A stretch of DNA of 64,000 nucleotides from Candidatus Altimarinota bacterium (GCA_023260135.1 JALQWG010000005.1:1-64000), one strand, 5' to 3'; positions 20,493 through 30,428 are shown, counted from the first letter of the stretch. The notes: generated by a model not told the origin, from the sequence alone. Program-made: numbers and translations.

Positions 20493-20860
20493 ATTATATC
20501 CATTATCTTTTCTGTGTAGTCTGCTGTTAGTCCGTAGATTGCTCACTGTATCAATCCTTTTCTATAGGCATCTCAGATGAATTCAGAAAATACCCTGTTT
20601 CTATCTTTTTTTGAGGTTTTTTCATAGAATTTCTCTCTCCAGTATGTGATATATGACTTTAATTCCGGTATATGTAGGTTAGTCGGAATTGAATCGAGTA
20701 TCCTTTGGCACATTTCCTCATAATTTACTGTTTTTCCCGTAGATTTTAATACCCTTAATCAGTCCTCAATCCAGGCAAAAATAAGTCTCATTTCATCTTT
20801 TGAATATGGAGGTCTTATGTGGTTTTTAGGACTTTTTGTAACTTCTCTATTGCTGTTCAT
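20471..20860 (-). CDS. Hypothetical protein (129 aa)
   Basis: Not recognised. ATG 20860 gives MNSNREVTKSPKNHIRPPY. Helical segments rich in Trp, Tyr and charge follow (MRLIFAWIEDGLRVLKSTGK, TYWREKFYEKTSKKDR), and the protein ends IMDIIQKNSTN. TGA is Gly in four places. Its start overlaps the end of the UPF0489-like gene by 46 bases, so the two are probably translated from one mRNA. It has no membrane segment. Confidence 0.65.
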
Positions 20861-21636
20861 TGGTCTATAAAATATGGTGATGTGGCTATTGTGGCATATT
20901 TTACCTTTTTGAGCAAGTTTTTGATGATTTGTATTTTTTTCTCCTCAGGAATATGCTCGAGTTCCGGTGCAAATATATCAATATCGATATTGAGAACGGC
21001 ATTCTCAGACGGAGTGTACTCCATATATTCATCTATCTGGTATTCATTCTCTATGCGGATAATATCACGAACGAGTCCGCATCTGAGAGCTGGTTGTATA
21101 TAGTTCCCGACATTGCATGAGAGATTGGTAAATTCCCAGATATACTGTTCGTCTGAGATAGCTTTTTGTAGGTCTAGGTTATTGTGGTTCTCCCAGAGGT
21201 CAGAATGTTCATCTATATGTATCACCTGGAATCATGGTACTATAATTCATCGTCTGACCGCGTCACACCAGAAGTAGAGGGCATGGTTGTGGTTGTCGAA
21301 GATGATTATTTCTTGTTGTTTCTGTCACTCGTGAGGATAGAGCAATCCAGAAACAATATTAGGAATACCTTTTTTGCTGACTGGATTGCCTCCTTCGTCG
21401 CAATGACGGAGTCGAACAAAATTCTGGAGTCCCTTGCAAGACCTCAGAACGCCATCCTCCATCTCCTCGAAAACTATATCATCTCAGAGTATGACATCAT
21501 CGATTGTTCCATCTATGAGACTCGGGATGTTGAGAGTAGGGGAGTGTCCATACAAAACCTCTCGTTCCTGCCAAGCAAAGGCATTGTTTCCGAGAGGCTC
21601 TGTGAGGATATGTTTTTGAGAATATGGTTTAGGCAT
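20815..21636 (-). CDS. UPF0489-like protein with arginase-type metal motif, carrying an in-frame repeat
   Basis: The 273-residue protein shows IIIFDNHNHALYFW, VIHIDEHSDLW (about residues 138-148) and LNIDIDIFAPEL. This pattern of paired His/Asp motifs on strands matches UPF0489 (arginase/deacetylase fold) and suggests a two-metal hydrolase; the substrate is unknown. The start MPKPYSQKHILTEPLG overlaps the upstream kinase gene by 8 bases (ATGCCTAA). The segment FVRLRHCDEGGNPVSKKGIP to about LYPHEGQKQ (21322-21412) is repeat-derived and breaks the protein just before the first metal-motif strand. TGA is Gly in several places. The family call is moderate. Confidence 0.7.
21322..21412. repeat. 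Dispersed repeat inside the UPF0489-like gene
   Basis: CTGTCACTCGTGAGGATAGA with GCAATCCAG at one end, and GACTGGATTGCCTCCTTCGT with CGCAATGACGGAG at the other, form a two-ended inverted element. It is translated through in frame with one TGA-Gly (PHEGQ). Confidence 0.8.
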
Positions 21637-22171
21637 CTTTTATTTTTTGCATAACTTCATCAAATACTTGTTCTGGGGTTTTGTCCGTTGTATCCACTAC
21701 CACATCATACAGATTCATATCATAAATATGTACGCCATAGTACTTCATATATCGCTCATCTTCACTATTGCGGCGTACTATGATATTTTCTGCTGCGTGC
21801 TCTATAGTCTCATGTACTTCCACTCAGAGACGTGATTCATCATGAAATATTCTCCTTGCAGCTTCTGTTGGCTCTACAGTGAGAAATACTTTTTTCCCAT
21901 GAGGAATAAAGTAAAAGGCTAAACGTCAATCTATGATGAAGTTGTCTTCTATTTTTCAGAGATTTTTTTGTCTCTCATCCAGAATGGTATCTATGACTCA
22001 TCCATCTGATTCCGCCTCTCTTCCGAGGTCAATGAGCGATATTCATCGTTCCATAGCGAGTTCTCTCATGAAGTCACCCGTAGAGTATCTCTTGTATCAA
22101 AAGCATTCTGCAAGTTTTTTTCAAAGTGTACTCTTGCCAGCACCATGATGTCCGCCTAATGTGATTATCAT
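21629..22171 (-). CDS. Cytidylate-kinase-like P-loop kinase
   Basis: The 180-residue product starts MIITLGGHHGAGKSTLGKKL, a Walker A P-loop at residues 6-15. YSTGDFMRELAMERGISLID, FIIDGRLAFYF and KVFLTVEPTEAARRIF follow. This layout is that of the short cytidylate kinase 2 family (archaeal CMK type), which phosphorylates CMP/dCMP or acts on related small substrates. Gly of the second P-loop helix (TLGKK) is TGA, as are ECFGYKR and IDGRLA. It opens a cluster with the UPF0489-like gene (8-base ATGCCTAA overlap). Confidence 0.82.
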
Positions 22172-22174
22172 ATT

Positions 22175-23155
22175 TTATTTGTGGATTACGGCTCGGATTT
22201 TTTCTCTCGTATCGAGCGTATGACGAGGAGTGTGTGTTGTGCTTGTTTTCGTGAGTTCAGCTGGTACTTGTTTTTCTACTACCACTGTGACTGGTGGTTG
22301 TTTTGCCTCTTGTTTTCCTGCATCGAGGAGTGTCTGTATATTGGCAACAACCCCATCAGGATTGGTGACATAGTACATGCTCATAGTTCCCATCATTGCC
22401 TGCGTGTCTCACTCGGTGAGGACATTGATTGTTCCATAGTTAAAAAAACTGGCAATCTTGCTCGGAAATGATGACTGAACGGTCTTGATCTTGTCGCTCT
22501 CGATAGTCTGTACGGCTGAGAGGACACCTGACTGATTCACGAAAAATATCTTCCCTGGAACAACGACGTTGTAGTCCATCTCGAGATCCATCATGCGTTT
22601 GCGGAAGTATCTGAGAAAATATATCTCTACGATGATGACGAATGTATCAGTTGCGAGAACCCAGAAGTGTTCTCAGACCTTTTTCCCATAGAGGAGTAGG
22701 AGCACTATCTCCGCGATGATGATGAGTACGAGGATGAATTGGTTCGTGATAGACCAGTTAAAAAAACTCCGAAAATAGTTGTCACCCTGACTGAGGCTAC
22801 CCGTGAGTCTCGTAGTATCTGTCTCTATCGTCGGCTCATTGTGTACGTGTCGAAAGTGACTGATATAGAGTATGGATGATACGATGAGGATCACTGACAT
22901 GAGGATATTCCCAGTGATGAGGGTATACTTGATAGCAGGGATATCGATAGAGTCGTATGCTATCCACATACTCACTCCTGAGAGTCAGAGTATCACGAGT
23001 GGTATCCAGAGCATGAGGAGAGCAAAAATCCACGATCTCTTGATAATCATAATCTGTGTAAAACCATCGCGCACGAGGCGTTCGATGAGCTCTGTCTCGC
23101 CCGAGATGTTGAATGACTTGAAAAGCCAACTGTATATTTTGTCGAATGGGATCAT
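22175..23155 (-). CDS. Membrane protein with bacterial PH-like domain
   Basis: The 326-residue protein has two pairs of membrane segments (WIFALLMLWIPLVILGLSGV, LITGNILMSVILIVSSILYI, FILVLIIIAEIVLLLLYG). A soluble domain follows with NVVVPGKIFFVNQSGVLSAV, TIESDKIKTVQSSFPSKIAS and YGTINVLTEG. That pattern of a bPH2/YdbS-type pleckstrin-like domain (a strand, then DKIKTVQ, then a strand ending in a Gly turn) is recognisable. A Pro/Thr/Lys-rich tail ends TREKIRAVIHK. It sits 3 bases upstream of the kinase start, so the two are likely co-transcribed. Function unknown. Confidence 0.72.
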
Positions 23156-23205
23156 AGTAGGTGTATTTTACGTATTTTTTGTATTATGCAAGGAAAATAT
23201 CACGA

Positions 23206-25101
23206 TTATTGGATATTCCATTTTTCTTTTTCCTCTGTTGAGATATTCCCCACGAAGTCTGACTCATAGTAGATGTTATCTTTTGGGCGGCTTCTGATAT
23301 CTTCAGGATTTTTTAGATATGTTTGTTCCTTCTGGAGGCAACGAGTATCGAGACAGATGAGGGTGTCAGTTACTCACTCTGGAGGAGGAGAGCGTGTGTT
23401 CTGTATGAGTCATCTTGATATCATGTATTCTGCTATCTGATGCCATATCGGTCATGCGCCACTCACTCATGATACATCCTCCATGGACGACCCATCAGTA
23501 TTGCCAACCCACACACCGATGATGGCGTCTCGATGGTATGATACCGCCCAATTATCTCGGAAGTCTGTACTTGTTCCTGTCTTTACAGGGAGATCTATCG
23601 AGGAATTCAGTATGCTTGATATACCGAATGTTCTTGCGCGATTTTTTGGATCTGAGAGGATTTTTTCTATGAGAAATATATTGGGATCAGCTGTGTTGGT
23701 GAGATATGTGTATGATTCGACGATATTTTTGAGTGAGAGTTCGACGGTTCCGAGTGATATACCGTATCCATAGTATCCAGCATCATGATCGAGCGAGAGT
23801 CACACTTCTCTAAAAAAATCATAAATCCTCCCGATTCATATATGTTCTGAGAGGCGTACTGTGGAGCTATTGAGCGAGTTTCCGAGGGCTTCCCTGAGTC
23901 GTATTGGTCCGTATGGTCGTGGATTGTAGTTCTGTGGAACGAATACCTTGCCATCGACGCCAGTAGGATACGTCCTCGTATCATCGAGTATATATGAGTC
24001 TATCTCTCTTCATTCTCTGAGGGCGAGTAGATATATAAAAGGCTTCAAAACAGAACCAACCGATCGTCTCCGAGTAATCATATCGATGCTTCCATCGATA
24101 GAACTCACTCATCTATTTCCTACGTATGCGAGTATTTTATTATTTTTTGGACTGTATATATAGACTGCGGCTCCAGTCACATTTTCCTGTTCTATCTGAC
24201 TGAGAGTCTTCTGTATGATATCAGTAGTATATCTCTGGAGATCGAGCGATATCGAGAGTGTGATATCGAGAGAAGGTGATGTGCATATATCTGATGGAAT
24301 CTTGTATGCCCACTTCTCGAGTTCAGTTTTATCTCAGAGACAGTATGATTTTTTTGCTCATATGATACGTTCTGTTATGAGAGGGAAGAGGTCTATGGTC
24401 TCTCTTCTCTTTGATTCTCAGAGTCCACTATTTGCTGTCTTCCATCCGAGTTTTTTTGCGACATCTTCTCTGTAGAGGAGTGCCTCTCGGATATTGGTCT
24501 CATCTATATTGGGCGTATGTATTCGTGTGATGATATCGAGCATATCATCTTCAGTGAGGTCCTCTATCCTCTTGCCATCGAAGTAGAGGTCTATGGCAGC
24601 AGAGAGTCCATATGTATTGTTCCCGAAGTATATATTATCGAGATATCCTCGTAGTATTGATTCTTTTGAATGTGTGAGTTCCGTATACACTGCTCATATA
24701 GCCTCATCTACCTTCTGTTTGATGGTTCTCTCTTTTCATCGGAAAAAGAGATTTTTTATATACTGTTCTGTGAGTGTAGAGCCTCATCTTACAACCTTTC
24801 CAGCTTGGAGATTTTCTCGTATTCATGCTATCTTGGCACGCCAGTCGAATCCACTATGTTCATAAAAACGTCTATCCTCTATAGCCACAATAGCCTCAAA
24901 GAGTCTCCCACTCTGTGTGAGTGAGTATGGAATCATATATCATCCAGGAAGTCACTTGTTCGCGATGATAGTACCACGTGAATCCCTGAGGATGATATGT
25001 CCGTAATCTGCAGTTGTATGCGATATACTCTGTATCACAGAGGTGGTATATATACCACAGAACACGAATATGATACCGAGAAATAATACTATCTTTTTCA
25101 T
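23206..25101 (-). CDS. Class A penicillin-binding protein (glycosyltransferase 51 plus transpeptidase)
   Basis: The enzyme polymerises lipid II and cross-links peptidoglycan. The 631-residue protein has one N-terminal membrane anchor (KIVLFLGIIFVFCGIYTTSV). The glycosyltransferase motifs are AIEDRRFYEHSG (catalytic Glu75), GGSTLTEQYIKNLFF and YLDNIYFGNNTYG. The transpeptidase motifs are SVGSVLKPFIY (SxxK), GNSLNSSTVRL (SxN) and PVKTGTSTDFRDNWAVS (KTG). It resembles PBP1C, though the C-terminal BiPBP_C region is absent. TGA encodes Gly in several motif positions (RGGST, FRGKER). Its promoter overlaps that of rplJ head to head. Confidence 0.93.
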
Positions 25102-25108
25102 AGGAGAG

Positions 25109-25135
25109 AGTATATCCAAAAAAAAGTTTTGACAA
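25109..25135 (-). promoter_or_regulatory. Promoter of the penicillin-binding protein gene
   Basis: On the minus strand TTGTCA and TATACT are separated by 15 bases. The TTGTCA shares its bases with the TTGACA of the rplJ promoter on the other strand. Confidence 0.6.
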
Positions 25136-25155
25136 ATAATAATTTTCGCTATAAT
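25129..25155 (+). promoter_or_regulatory. Promoter of the rplJ-rplL operon
   Basis: Consensus TTGACA (25129-25134) and TATAAT (25150-25155), spaced by 15 bases. Confidence 0.75.
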
Positions 25156-25164
25156 CCCACCACT

Positions 25165-25222
25165 TCTATCGCAGACAGTAGGTTCCTATTTTGGACTAAA
25201 AATAGCCTACCGAGATGGACAA
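25165..25222 (+). ncRNA. Ribosomal protein L10 leader
   Basis: The leader upstream of rplJ contains GCAGACAGTAGG and, after an internal hairpin (CTATTTTTAG-type pairing, GGTTCCTATTTTGGACTAAA), AGCCTACCGAGATGG. GTAGG pairs with CCTAC, with the conserved CAGACA and CCGAGAT flanks of the L10(L12)4-binding leader used for autoregulation of rplJ-rplL. Position and motif agree with the known family. The edges are approximate. Confidence 0.8.
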
Positions 25223-25263
25223 GATTGGTTCTAGGTTGAAAGTTGAAAGTTTTTAAGGGTGTA

Positions 25264-25295
25264 CCTTACAAACCTTTAACCTTACAAACCTTTAA
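25264..25295. repeat. Tandem 16-bp repeat in the rplJ leader
   Basis: CCTTACAAACCTTTAA occurs twice head to tail between the L10 leader and the attenuator. Confidence 0.8.
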
Positions 25296-25306
25296 TCCAA
25301 AGTTGT

Positions 25307-25331
25307 TCGTGCGATTAGCGCGATTTTTTTT
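25307..25331 (+). terminator. Candidate attenuator upstream of rplJ
   Basis: TCGTGC-GATTA-GCGCGA (six pairs, one G-U) is followed by eight T, about 42 bases before the rplJ ATG and after the L10 leader. This arrangement would allow L10-dependent premature termination. Confidence 0.55.
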
Positions 25332-25372
25332 GCCTTTTCGCCAGAAGATTTAATCCTAATTATTCCACTCAT

Positions 25373-26053
25373 ATGGCTGTATCAAGAGCTAAGAAAAGTG
25401 AACAACTCGCAGCACTCGAGGCACACCTCAAGGATGCTACAAGCGTTGGTTTTACTTCTAATCAGAAGGTAACCGTTCTCGAGGTATCTAATCTCAAGAA
25501 GGATCTCCGTGCACAGAACGCAGTATTTCTCACTGCAAAAAAGACACTTATTCGCATCGCGTTCAAGAATGTCTATAATATAGAACTCGATCTCGCAACT
25601 CTCCCTGGACAGGTTGCTCTCGTTATCGCTAAGGGTGATGCTATCGCTCCACTCGGTGTTGCTAACAAGTATGCAAATGAATGGAAGAAGGAAGAAAAGA
25701 TGGTATTCGTTGCAGGATACATGGAAGGACGCCTCATGGATGGTGCAGAGACAAAAAAACTCGCTACACTTCCATCTCGCGAAGTTCTCCTCGCAAAGCT
25801 CCTTGGTTCTATGATGTCTCCACTCTCTGGTCTTGCTCGATTCTTCGATGCAGCAGGGAAGGACCTTGGTACCAAGGGTCTCACAAAAGTTGGTGATCTC
25901 ACTGCTGCTGCTCCGGCAAAGGCTGAAACTCCAGCTCCTGTAGTTCCTGAAGCAAAGGTCGAAGAGGCTCCAGTAGCAGAAGCTGCTCCAGTTGAAGCTC
26001 CAGCAACAGAAACTGTAGCTGAGACCCCAGCTGAAGAACCAAAAGCTGAATAA
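25373..26053 (+). CDS. rplJ: 50S ribosomal protein L10
   Basis: L10 anchors the L7/L12 stalk on the large subunit. The core (residues 1 to about 170) starts MAVSRAKKSEQLAALEAHLK and includes TAKKTLIRIAFKN and KLLGSMMSPLSGLARFF. The product is 226 residues rather than the usual 165-175: an Ala/Pro/Glu-rich tail (about 178-226, repeating EAPVAEAAPVEAPATE-like units) is added. No in-frame TGA is used; every Gly is GGN, as expected for a highly expressed gene. It is preceded by the L10 leader and an attenuator and followed by rplL. Confidence 0.97.
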   Translation: MAVSRAKKSEQLAALEAHLKDATSVGFTSNQKVTVLEVSNLKKDLRAQNAVFLTAKKTLIRIAFKNVYNIELDLATLPGQVALVIAKGDAIAPLGVANKYANEWKKEEKMVFVAGYMEGRLMDGAETKKLATLPSREVLLAKLLGSMMSPLSGLARFFDAAGKDLGTKGLTKVGDLTAAAPAKAETPAPVVPEAKVEEAPVAEAAPVEAPATETVAETPAEEPKAE

Positions 26054-26141
26054 TTTTCGTTTCACATCCTGTCTCGAGTTCTCGGGATAGGTGCGAGGTG
26101 AAAATCTCGATCAAGTATATTTATTTTCTATCTATTTTATT

Positions 26142-26525
26142 ATGGCTGATCTCTCTAAGAACGCACAACAGATCATGGATCTCGTTGAGACTCTTACAAT
26201 CGTAGAACTCGCTGACCTCGTCTCTGCTATGGAGGAGAAGTTCGGTGTATCTGCTGCTGCTCCTGTAGCTGTTATGGCTGCTGGTGCTGGTGCTGCTGCT
26301 GGTGGTGATGACGAGAAGACATCTTTTGATGTTGTTATGACTTCTGCAGGTGCTCAGAAAATCGCGGTAATCAAGGTTATCCGTGAGATTACTGGTCTTG
26401 GTCTCGCTGAGGCAAAGGCTCTCGCTGACAATGGTGGTGACATCAAGAAGGGTGTGAAGAAGGATGAGGCTGAAAAGATCAAGACTCAACTCACCGAGTC
26501 TGGAGCTACAGTTGAAATCAAGTAA
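26142..26525 (+). CDS. rplL: 50S ribosomal protein L7/L12
   Basis: The stalk protein recruits translation GTPases. The 127-residue product starts [20 protein letters not shown]. Residues about 1-30 form the dimerisation helices, and an Ala/Gly hinge ([18 protein letters not shown]) follows. The C-terminal domain has [33 protein letters not shown]-like [15 protein letters not shown] and [18 protein letters not shown] 26142 is chosen over the longer open frame by family alignment. No TGA codons. A strong terminator follows. Confidence 0.98.
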   Translation: MADLSKNAQQIMDLVETLTIVELADLVSAMEEKFGVSAAAPVAVMAAGAGAAAGGDDEKTSFDVVMTSAGAQKIAVIKVIREITGLGLAEAKALADNGGDIKKGVKKDEAEKIKTQLTESGATVEIK

Positions 26526-26537
26526 TTACACTTACAA

Positions 26538-26568
26538 AATCCCCAATCGTTCAGGTTGGGGATTTTTT
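26538..26568 (+). terminator. rplJ-rplL operon terminator
   Basis: AATCCCCAA and TTGGGGATT form a 9-base-pair stem with a 9-base loop, then six T. The following 200 bases up to 26768 are AT-rich, with no gene seen. Confidence 0.9.
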
Positions 26569-26768
26569 GTTGAATTCATATATTTCTCTGCTCGTCAATA
26601 AGAAAAAATAGCTCTATTTGTTTTTTCTCAAAAAGAATCTACAATTTCATTTAGTTTATATATAAATAGCTTTTGTATATAAGAACTAAGTAGTATTTAC
26701 AGTACACAAAAATTATAAGTATACTCATGGTAGTATATATATCGATTTTACCCGTAAAAATAAGTAAT

Positions 26769-27716
26769 ATGCGCAATACTCGTCTCAAAAAAGACTCAGA
26801 GCCTTCTCGTATCATACAAATCCTAAAAGCAGGCATGTGAGCAATTCTTAGTATTTTTCGTATGGCATGGGGATTTATCCGTATTATCTGGTACTGGCTT
26901 GAGAGGATTTTCCTCGTAGTACTCTTGCTCTGACTGACTGTCGGACTTGCTTGGTGGCTCTCACAGAAGCCATCACTCTACCGTGATTGGCTCCTCGCAG
27001 AGTCAGTTCTCCCTGAGATAGCATTCTCATGAGAGACCGTTGCCATCAAAAATATCAGGAATCACACATGGACGACTGACAAGGAATTCACCCCAGGATA
27101 CTATGATGCTACATATAATATAGCAGATCTAGAAAAAGTGTATTATATTATCACTCCTTTTTCTGACAGGGATTGACCTGCTCATACGATGCTCTCATTT
27201 AGCTTCTCATGAGGACAACATGTAGTCATATCTGCTGAGGTACGCAAGGAGCGGGGTGAGGATTTTGACGCCTTGAAGGGTATCCTCAATCAATACGAGC
27301 TCATGTATGTCATCGCAGATGAGATTGACGTGATAAAACTCCGTACCAACTACCGTAAAAATGAGGTCTACATGTATCCTATCGATACTCCGAAGGAAAA
27401 AGTCCAAGAGCTCTTCCGTACTATGCTCATACGAGCCGACAAGCTCTCTCGTGAACCTGAGTTCTATAATACTCTCTGGAATAATTGTACGACGAGCATA
27501 TTGATGCATGCCAATGCACTGAGAACTGAGAAACTCAGTGGTGGCATCTATAGGATCCTCCCATCTCACTCAGATGAGATCGTCTATGGTGCAGAACTTA
27601 TAGATACAGAACTCTCTCTCGGTGATGCACGTGCGTATTATCGTATAGATGAGTCTGCTCGTGCTATGACTGATACTGTTGATTTCTCTGATATCATACG
27701 CAAACCGATACGTTAG
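26769..27716 (+). CDS. DUF4105 membrane protein
   Basis: The 315-residue protein begins with a basic N-terminus and two membrane stretches (FRMAWGFIRIIWYWL; RIFLVVLLLGLTVGLAWWL). An extracytoplasmic domain follows with IKNIRNHTW, MLSFSFSGGQHVVISAEVRK and FYNTLWNNCTTSIL. These are the DUF4105 signatures; the Cys in WNNCTTS and a His (HANALR) look like a papain-type pair. Some members of this family are now linked to envelope lipid or lipoprotein modification; no specific role is claimed here. TGA is Gly in about seven places, including FSFSGGQ. It stands alone, with a terminator after it. Confidence 0.82.
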
Positions 27717-27728
27717 AGTATATATAAA

Positions 27729-27760
27729 AAATCCACTTATATTTCGAGTGGATTTTTTTT
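27729..27760 (+). terminator. Terminator after the DUF4105 gene
   Basis: AATCCACT and AGTGGATT form an 8-base-pair stem followed by a T run. Confidence 0.85.
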
Positions 27761-27806
27761 GATTTTGTGTATAATTCACGATATTATTTTCTGTTTTTCT
27801 TATTTT

Positions 27807-29612
27807 ATGATACTCGCATCTGAGATCCGACAAAAATACCTCGAATTCTTCCGCTCAAACAACCACGCAATTATCCCGTCTGCGCCACTTGTGCCAGAGA
27901 ATGATCCATCAGTACTTTTCAACACTGCTGGTATGCAACCGCTCGTGCCATACCTCCTCGGTGAGCCACATCCACTCGGCAAGAGACTTGCTGACGCCCA
28001 GAAGTGTGTCCGTACAGGGGATATCGATGATGTTGGTGACGATACACACCTGACATTCTTCGAGATGCTCGGGAACTGGTCTCTCGGTGATTATTTTAAG
28101 CGAGAATCTATCGCTATGAGTTGGGAGTTCCTCACGAGCAAAGAATGGCTTGCTCTCGACCCTGAGATGATATCTGTCACAGTATTCGAGTGAGATGCCA
28201 ATGCTCCTCGTGATGAAGAATCTGCAGAGATATGGAAGTCTATCGGTATGCCCGAGGACCGTATTGCATATCTCCCTGCAGAGGATAATTGGTGGGCTGC
28301 AGGTCCAACTGGTCCATGTGGTCCTGATACTGAGATATTTTATTGGATGGGAGAAGGGAAGCCTCCTCGTGGATCTAACAAGGGAACTGATTCCAAGATG
28401 TGGATGGAGATATGGAACAATGTATTCATGCAGTATAACCGTATCGATGCCAACACTCTCGAGACTCTCCCTGCACAGTGCGTAGATACTGGTATGGGTA
28501 TAGAGAGATGTACAGTGACACTCAACAAGATGAAGTCAGTCTATGAGACAGACCTCTTCGCTCCTGTACTTGCTCGGATCAAGTCTATCGTTGGCGAATC
28601 CAACTACAACGAACGTGGTGCACGTATCATCGCAGATCATCTCCGTGCCGCTACACACATGATATCTGATGGTGTCACACCGAAGAATATCGACCAAGGA
28701 TACATCCTCCGCCGTCTTATCCGTCGTGCTATCCGTGAAGCGTACAAGATGGGATATGAACAAGCATTCACGGCTGATATCGCATCGATGTATATCGAGC
28801 AGTTCTCGGGTATCTATGAGAGTGTAAAGATCAATGCAGAAAAAATCAAAAATGAACTCTCTCTCGAAGAAGGGAAGTTCTCGAAGACACTCAAGGACGG
28901 TGTCCGTGAATTTGATAAGATAGTGAACGGATTCAAGATAGCATTCGAACGCAGTGGACAGAAGGTAACTCAGATTGCCGGTTCTAAGGCATTTACCCTC
29001 TTTGATACGTATTGATTCCCGATAGAGATGACACTCGAGCTCGCCCGTGAAAACGGACTCACAGTGGATATGGATGGATTCAATACTGCATTCGAAAAAC
29101 ACCAAGAACTCTCTCGTACTGCTGCAGCAGGGAAGTTCAAGTGAGGACTCGCTGATGATGGCGTCGAGACAACCGCTCTCCACTCTGCATGTCACCTCAT
29201 GCTCGCAGGACTCCGCAAGGTACTCGGTGATGGAGTGCATCAGGCTGGATCCAATATCACGGCCGAGCGTCTCAGGTTCGACTTCACACACCCTGAGAAG
29301 ATGACTCCAGAACAGATATCTGCAGTGGAGGACTATGTGAATGAGGCGATACAGTCTGAACTCACTGTGACTATCACCAATATGGACAAGAACGAAGCCA
29401 AGGCATCTGGTGTCGAGGGGTCATTCTGGGAAAAGTATCCTGATATCGTGAAGGTCTACTCTATGGTTGGTGCCAATGGAGTGACATACTCTCGTGAGCT
29501 CTGTGGTGGTCCCCATGTCGAGAACTCACAGGAGATGGGCAAGTTCAAGATAGTAAAGGAAGAATCCAGTTCAGCAGGAGTGAGAAGAATTAAGGCGGTG
29601 CTCGAGAAATAA
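27807..29612 (+). CDS. alaS: Alanyl-tRNA synthetase lacking the C-terminal C-Ala domain
   Basis: AlaRS charges tRNA-Ala. The 601-residue product starts [20 protein letters not shown] and has class II motifs in the catalytic core ([45 protein letters not shown]). The tRNA-recognition helices come next, then the editing domain with HSACH and CGGPH (metal ligands kept; CGGTH is usual). It stops right after [15 protein letters not shown], so the about 250-residue DHHA1/C-Ala part of standard 875-residue enzymes is absent. Three TGA codons (VFEGDANAP, FDTYGFPIE, KFKGGLADD) fall at Gly positions. Confidence 0.95.
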
Positions 29613-29623
29613 TCAAATCCTAT

Positions 29624-30280
29624 ATGACTTATATATTTTGACATTATTATGACGGTAATGATATATTCTTCTTCCTATTTATTATAGGAATGGTATCGAT
29701 TGCAGTTTGGTTACTTTATTCCGCATTAAATTCTGAAAAAGAGGATAGGCAAAGAGAAACTGAATTTTTCGATTCCCTGAACAAGTGATTCTTAAATTCA
29801 CTTATAAAGACAAATATTGACGTGCTTCATATATTTGAGTGATTATTTAAGAATTCAAATCAAGGTATTACATACTATTTAAAAAAGTTTCTTTGAAAAC
29901 TAATTCGGTCTCAGGAATGAGATTTGAGTGATAAAGTGCTAATGAAGGAAAAGGTATCAAGTTTTATAGAAACATTTGAGAAACAACATCCATTCTCGGG
30001 TTTACCAGCATATGAAAGAAATCTATTGGAGGATTTAGATATTTTTGTAAAAGAGTCAAATAGGGATTGAATTTCCAAGAAGATAAATGAACTAAAAGTT
30101 CTTATATTAACTAGAAATGATGATTATAAAAGGCTAGAGAGAATAAATAAATGGAGTGTCCCATTGTCGATAATTGGTATACTGTTGAGTATTATTTTTT
30201 TTCTAATTCCTTATTTTTATTCCCCATTAGGTGCACCTGATATGCAAGATTCGCCTAATGAATATTATTCTAATGATTAA
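29624..30280 (+). CDS. Hypothetical protein with two terminal membrane helices (218 aa)
   Basis: Not recognised. ATG 29624 gives MTYIFGHYYDGNDIFFFLF, with a membrane segment up to SIAVWLLYSAL. About 120 residues of charged helix follow (SDKVLMKEKVSSFIETFEKQ, KKINELKVLILTRNDDYKRL), then a second membrane segment (VPLSIIGILLSIIFFLIPYF) and a short acidic tail. TGA encodes Gly in about seven places. The codon use is clearly more AT-rich (TTA, ATA, AAT) than in alaS and folC, so recent acquisition is possible. It starts 11 bases after alaS. Confidence 0.68.
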
Positions 30281-30286
30281 AAAAAC

Positions 30287-30314
30287 TTGAAACTATATTT
30301 GATTTCAACATAAT
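30287..30314 (+). promoter_or_regulatory. Promoter of the candidate small RNA
   Basis: TTGAAA (30287-30292), a 16-base spacer and CATAAT (30309-30314). Confidence 0.45.
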
Positions 30315-30319
30315 ACCTC

Positions 30320-30428
30320 CATGCTTATATCTACACGCCTCATCACTTGGTCAAGTTTTATATCCTGTGCACTCGCATAACGGGATGTTTTGAGGTTTTC
30401 AAAGCACCCGTTTTTCGGGTGTTTTTTT
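30320..30428 (+). ncRNA. Candidate structured small RNA or leader, about 109 nt
   Basis: This stretch has no open frame and lies between a promoter-like pair and a strong terminator. It can fold: CCTCA (30338-30342) with TGAGG (30391-30395) encloses ATATCCTGT (30360-30368) paired with ACGGGATGT (30380-30388) across an 11-base loop. The terminator hairpin closes the 3' end. The size fits a 4.5S-type RNA, but the SRP signature (GGAA tetraloop, AGCAGCC) is not present. It could instead be an attenuating leader for the next genes. Confidence 0.4.
30405..30428 (+). terminator. Terminator upstream of the folC cluster
   Basis: CACCCG-TTTTT-CGGGTG followed by seven T. Confidence 0.85.

Noticed and set aside
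25382-26065. 227-codon minus-strand open frame opposite rplJ
   Set aside because: Antisense shadow of L10, low-complexity Ser/Cys/Phe composition.
28536-29291. 251-codon minus-strand open frame opposite alaS
   Set aside because: Antisense shadow; the + strand is an unmistakable AlaRS.
30320-30428. SRP (4.5S) RNA
   Set aside because: Size and terminator fit, but the conserved GGAA tetraloop and AGCAGCC side are not present.
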